Part shown: piece by piece, positions 6,333 to 8,257 of the stretch
Layout: each line of letters starts with the position of its first letter
Numbering within the stretch: the stretch's first letter is position 1
Source: Campylobacterota bacterium
GTDB lineage: Bacteria > Campylobacterota > Campylobacteria > Campylobacterales > JALSKU01
Assembly: GCA_013153915.1 (NCBI GenBank)
Contig: JAADDL010000044.1
Coordinates: forward strand, 1 to 8,257
Length of the DNA: 8,257 nt
Direction of reading: 5' to 3'
Position numbers and translations under genes: made by a program
The notes under the pieces: generated by a model
Databases searched by the model: none
What the model was told of the DNA's origin: nothing
The model's input: the letters and a program-made list of their open reading frames with translations, nothing else

Positions 6333-6836
6333 ATGCAAAAAAAGGTACTATTTTCTATATTTGCCATATTAACGCTATTTGTAGCCGTTTTGCTTGTTTT
6401 GCTTATAAGCGGCACAAATAGCGATGTGTATGATTTTGTACCTAATGAGCAAGGCGTTAAAGATAGTAACAGCACAAAAAAGGCGACACTTCAGTGGGCA
6501 AAAAAGTTATCTTCCTATAAGAAGAGCGATTACCTGTTGCCTGTTACAGATCTATATATAAAGATCAAATATGCCGAAAACAGAAAAAATAAAACCAAAC
6601 AGCGTGAAAAAAAACGAGAAAAATTATTTAGTTTGACGATAGATAAACTTGATGAGTATTCTTTGTTTTGTATTTTGCGTATTTTAGATGAAGAAAACGG
6701 TAAATATGTGATAGAAAGAGGCTTTGGAGACTCCAAGATATATATAGATGCGAAAAATAGAAGCGATCTAAACGGAATATCCCAAAAACTTAAACTATAT
6801 AACATACAGTATGATATTAAAGAGATTGAAAGATAA
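6333..6836 (+). CDS. Membrane-anchored protein of unknown function between rpsA and serA
   Basis: I do not recognise a named family. The 167-residue product begins MQKK and then has one hydrophobic segment (about 5-26), read as an uncleaved signal anchor or signal peptide; no lipobox is seen. A polar linker (27-78) and a strongly basic stretch (about 79-97, KNKTKQREKKREK) follow. The C-terminal part (98-166) reads as alternating strand and helix segments in the order beta-alpha-beta-beta-alpha-beta, a ferredoxin-like topology also found in SPOR and ACT domains; this is inferred by eye. The bulk is probably periplasmic. A similar gene sits at the same place in C. jejuni and H. pylori as I remember them. 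The ATG is 1 bp after the rpsA stop and lacks a good SD, so it is probably translated by coupling to rpsA. It contains a single cysteine (113). Confidence 0.8.
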   Translation: MQKKVLFSIFAILTLFVAVLLVLLISGTNSDVYDFVPNEQGVKDSNSTKKATLQWAKKLSSYKKSDYLLPVTDLYIKIKYAENRKNKTKQREKKREKLFSLTIDKLDEYSLFCILRILDEENGKYVIERGFGDSKIYIDAKNRSDLNGISQKLKLYNIQYDIKEIER

Positions 6837-6854
6837 TTTACAAAAGGGTTCGAT

Positions 6855-8257
6855 ATGGGTGTAAAGAAGATTATTGTTTGTGACGCCATTCATGAAAAAG
6901 GCATCAAAATGCTAGAAAGTGAAGAGGATATTGAAGTTTTTAACGCCGCAAGTTTGCCTAAAGATGAACTTTTAGACCATTTGAAAGATTATGATATAGC
7001 CATTACTAGAAGTTCTACTCCTGTAAACTCCGCGTTTTTGGAAAACGCTACCAAGATGAAAGCTATAGTAAGAGCAGGAGTCGGAGTTGATAATATAGAC
7101 ATGGAGGGGTGTAGCAAAAGAGGTATCATCGTGATGAATGTACCTACTGCCAACACGATAGCCGCAGTGGAGATGACTATGGCTCATCTGCTTGCTACTG
7201 CCAGATCTTTTCCTAATGCAAATAACGATCTAAAACTCAATAGAATATGGAAAAGAGAGAAGTGGTACGGAGTGGAGCTTTTTGAAAAAAAACTCGGTAT
7301 CATAGGCTTTGGTAACATCGGAAGCAGGGTAGGGGTAAGAGCAAAAGCTTTCGGAATGGAAGTGATAGCTTACGATCCCTATATAGATCCTAAAAAAGCC
7401 ACCGATTTAGGCGTAAAATATACGGAAAATTTTGATGATATTTTAGAGTGTGATTTTATCACCATACACACTCCTAAAAACAAAGAGACTGTCGATATGA
7501 TCTCGCATAATGAGATAAAAAAGATGAAAGACGGAGTAAGACTGGTAAATTGCGCAAGAGGCGGACTTTACAATGAAGACGCTTTATACGAAGGTATAAA
7601 AAGCGGTAAAATCGCATACGCCGGCATAGATGTGTTTACAAAAGAGCCTGCCGTAAACAACAAACTTCTTGATTTGGAAAACATCTCCGTTACTCCGCAT
7701 CTTGGAGCAAATACATACGAATCTCAGCAAAAGATAGCAACTCAAGCCGCTTCTCAAGCCATAAGCGCAGCAAGAGGTAGTAGTTATCCTAACGCCTTAA
7801 ATCTTCCGATAGACGAAAGCAAAATGCCGTCATTTGTAAAACCGTATCTTGAGCTTATACAAAAGATGGGTTCATTTGCCGCACAACTCAATAAAGCTTC
7901 CGTTTCAACCATCAAGGTTGTAGCCGAGGGAGAGATAGCAGATTATTTGGACTCATTATCTACTTTTGCTATCGTCGGTGCTCTTGGTGAATCTATGGGA
8001 GAGCAGATAAATTATGTAAATGCCGAATTTGTCGCAAAAGAAAAGGGTATAAAGCTACTTACCGAAGTATCTACGACTCAAAGTGCATTTAAAAATAGAG
8101 TGGATTTATACTTGAGTACTTCCAAGGGGATGACCGAGGTAAGAGGTACCGTATTTGGCGATGATGTCCAAAGAATCGTAAAAGTTGACGGCTTTAATCT
8201 TGATATAGAGCCAAAAGGTAAAATGATAATATTTAAAAATACCGATGTTCCGGGCGT
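6855..8257 (+). CDS. serA: D-3-phosphoglycerate dehydrogenase (partial, 3' end beyond window)
   Basis: Oxidises 3-phosphoglycerate to 3-phosphohydroxypyruvate with NAD+, the first step of serine synthesis (cytosol). The frame is open from the ATG at 6855 to the window edge: 467 complete codons. AAAAGGG at 6842-6848 is well spaced before the ATG. The D-2-hydroxyacid dehydrogenase core is complete: ARAGVGVDNID-type motif (73-82), VPTANTIAAVEMTMA (96-110), the Rossmann loop GFGNIG (151-156) with an acidic residue D174 after the second strand, and the catalytic set R235 (NCARGG), E264 (FTKEP) and H282 (TPHLGANTYES). An intervening allosteric substrate-binding (ASB) domain follows (about 316-450), and FKNTDVPG at the edge begins the ACT domain. 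This is the long SerA type of about 525 residues, not the short E. coli form; serine feedback through ACT is expected. It starts 18 bp after the preceding gene. Confidence 0.96.
   Translation, partial: MGVKKIIVCDAIHEKGIKMLESEEDIEVFNAASLPKDELLDHLKDYDIAITRSSTPVNSAFLENATKMKAIVRAGVGVDNIDMEGCSKRGIIVMNVPTANTIAAVEMTMAHLLATARSFPNANNDLKLNRIWKREKWYGVELFEKKLGIIGFGNIGSRVGVRAKAFGMEVIAYDPYIDPKKATDLGVKYTENFDDILECDFITIHTPKNKETVDMISHNEIKKMKDGVRLVNCARGGLYNEDALYEGIKSGKIAYAGIDVFTKEPAVNNKLLDLENISVTPHLGANTYESQQKIATQAASQAISAARGSSYPNALNLPIDESKMPSFVKPYLELIQKMGSFAAQLNKASVSTIKVVAEGEIADYLDSLSTFAIVGALGESMGEQINYVNAEFVAKEKGIKLLTEVSTTQSAFKNRVDLYLSTSKGMTEVRGTVFGDDVQRIVKVDGFNLDIEPKGKMIIFKNTDVPG

Noticed and set aside
6808..6854. 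Possible serA promoter (TATGAT at 6810-6815)
   Set aside because: Single imperfect -10-like hexamer in AT-rich coding sequence with no -35 or extended -10. The 18-bp gap with a good SD fits co-transcription better.
6530..7187. Minus-strand ORFs of 119 and 71 codons over the small membrane protein and serA
   Set aside because: They are antisense to the 167-aa gene and to the serA catalytic core, with Ser/Phe/Tyr/His-rich composition and no domain signature.
1..8257. Mobile elements, CRISPR, tRNA/rRNA genes, toxin-antitoxin or defence systems
   Set aside because: I saw no direct repeats with regular spacing, transposase or integrase motifs, tRNA-like cloverleafs or defence proteins. All coding space is accounted for by core housekeeping genes.

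Overview
The window is a contiguous, gene-dense block of housekeeping genes, all on the + strand: pheS (3' end) - pheT - aroA - ispH - rpsA - small membrane-anchored protein - serA (5' part). AT-rich codon use (many AGA, ATA, AAA), a class-type PheT/AroA/IspH/S1 set and this exact gene order point to Campylobacterota (Epsilonproteobacteria). The order is the one I remember for Campylobacter jejuni and Helicobacter pylori. The sequence alone does not fix the genus; a free-living Sulfurimonas/Sulfurovum-like lineage is plausible. There are no mobile elements, CRISPR arrays, tRNAs or rRNAs.

Bases 1-4502 form a tightly packed unit. pheS/pheT and pheT/aroA each overlap by 4 bp (ATGA). aroA/ispH overlap by 11 bp if ispH starts at the TTG at 3678. 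These genes make both subunits of phenylalanyl-tRNA synthetase, the shikimate enzyme EPSP synthase (upstream of phenylalanine itself), and the last enzyme of the MEP isoprenoid pathway.

Bases 4503-4645 are the only real intergenic region (143 bp) and the most interesting part. It holds three TATAAT hexamers, two with an extended -10 TGn, and a strong Shine-Dalgarno (SD) sequence with a two-codon ORF. It also holds a weak hairpin with a T-run and then a 21-pair RNA stem (4565-4613) with a 7-nt loop, AAGGGGA. That stem is not an intrinsic terminator. It displays an SD-like sequence in its loop and holds a possible TTG start in its 3' arm, just upstream of the S1 gene. S1 is autoregulated through a structured leader in E. 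coli, so this is the best candidate for an undescribed regulatory element here.

Bases 4646-8257 carry rpsA (six S1 domains), a 167-aa protein with one N-terminal membrane anchor and no recognised family, and serA (phosphoglycerate dehydrogenase, first step of serine synthesis). serA runs off the window at the start of its C-terminal ACT domain. Gaps of 1 and 18 bp suggest that rpsA, the small gene and serA are co-transcribed from the rpsA promoter region.
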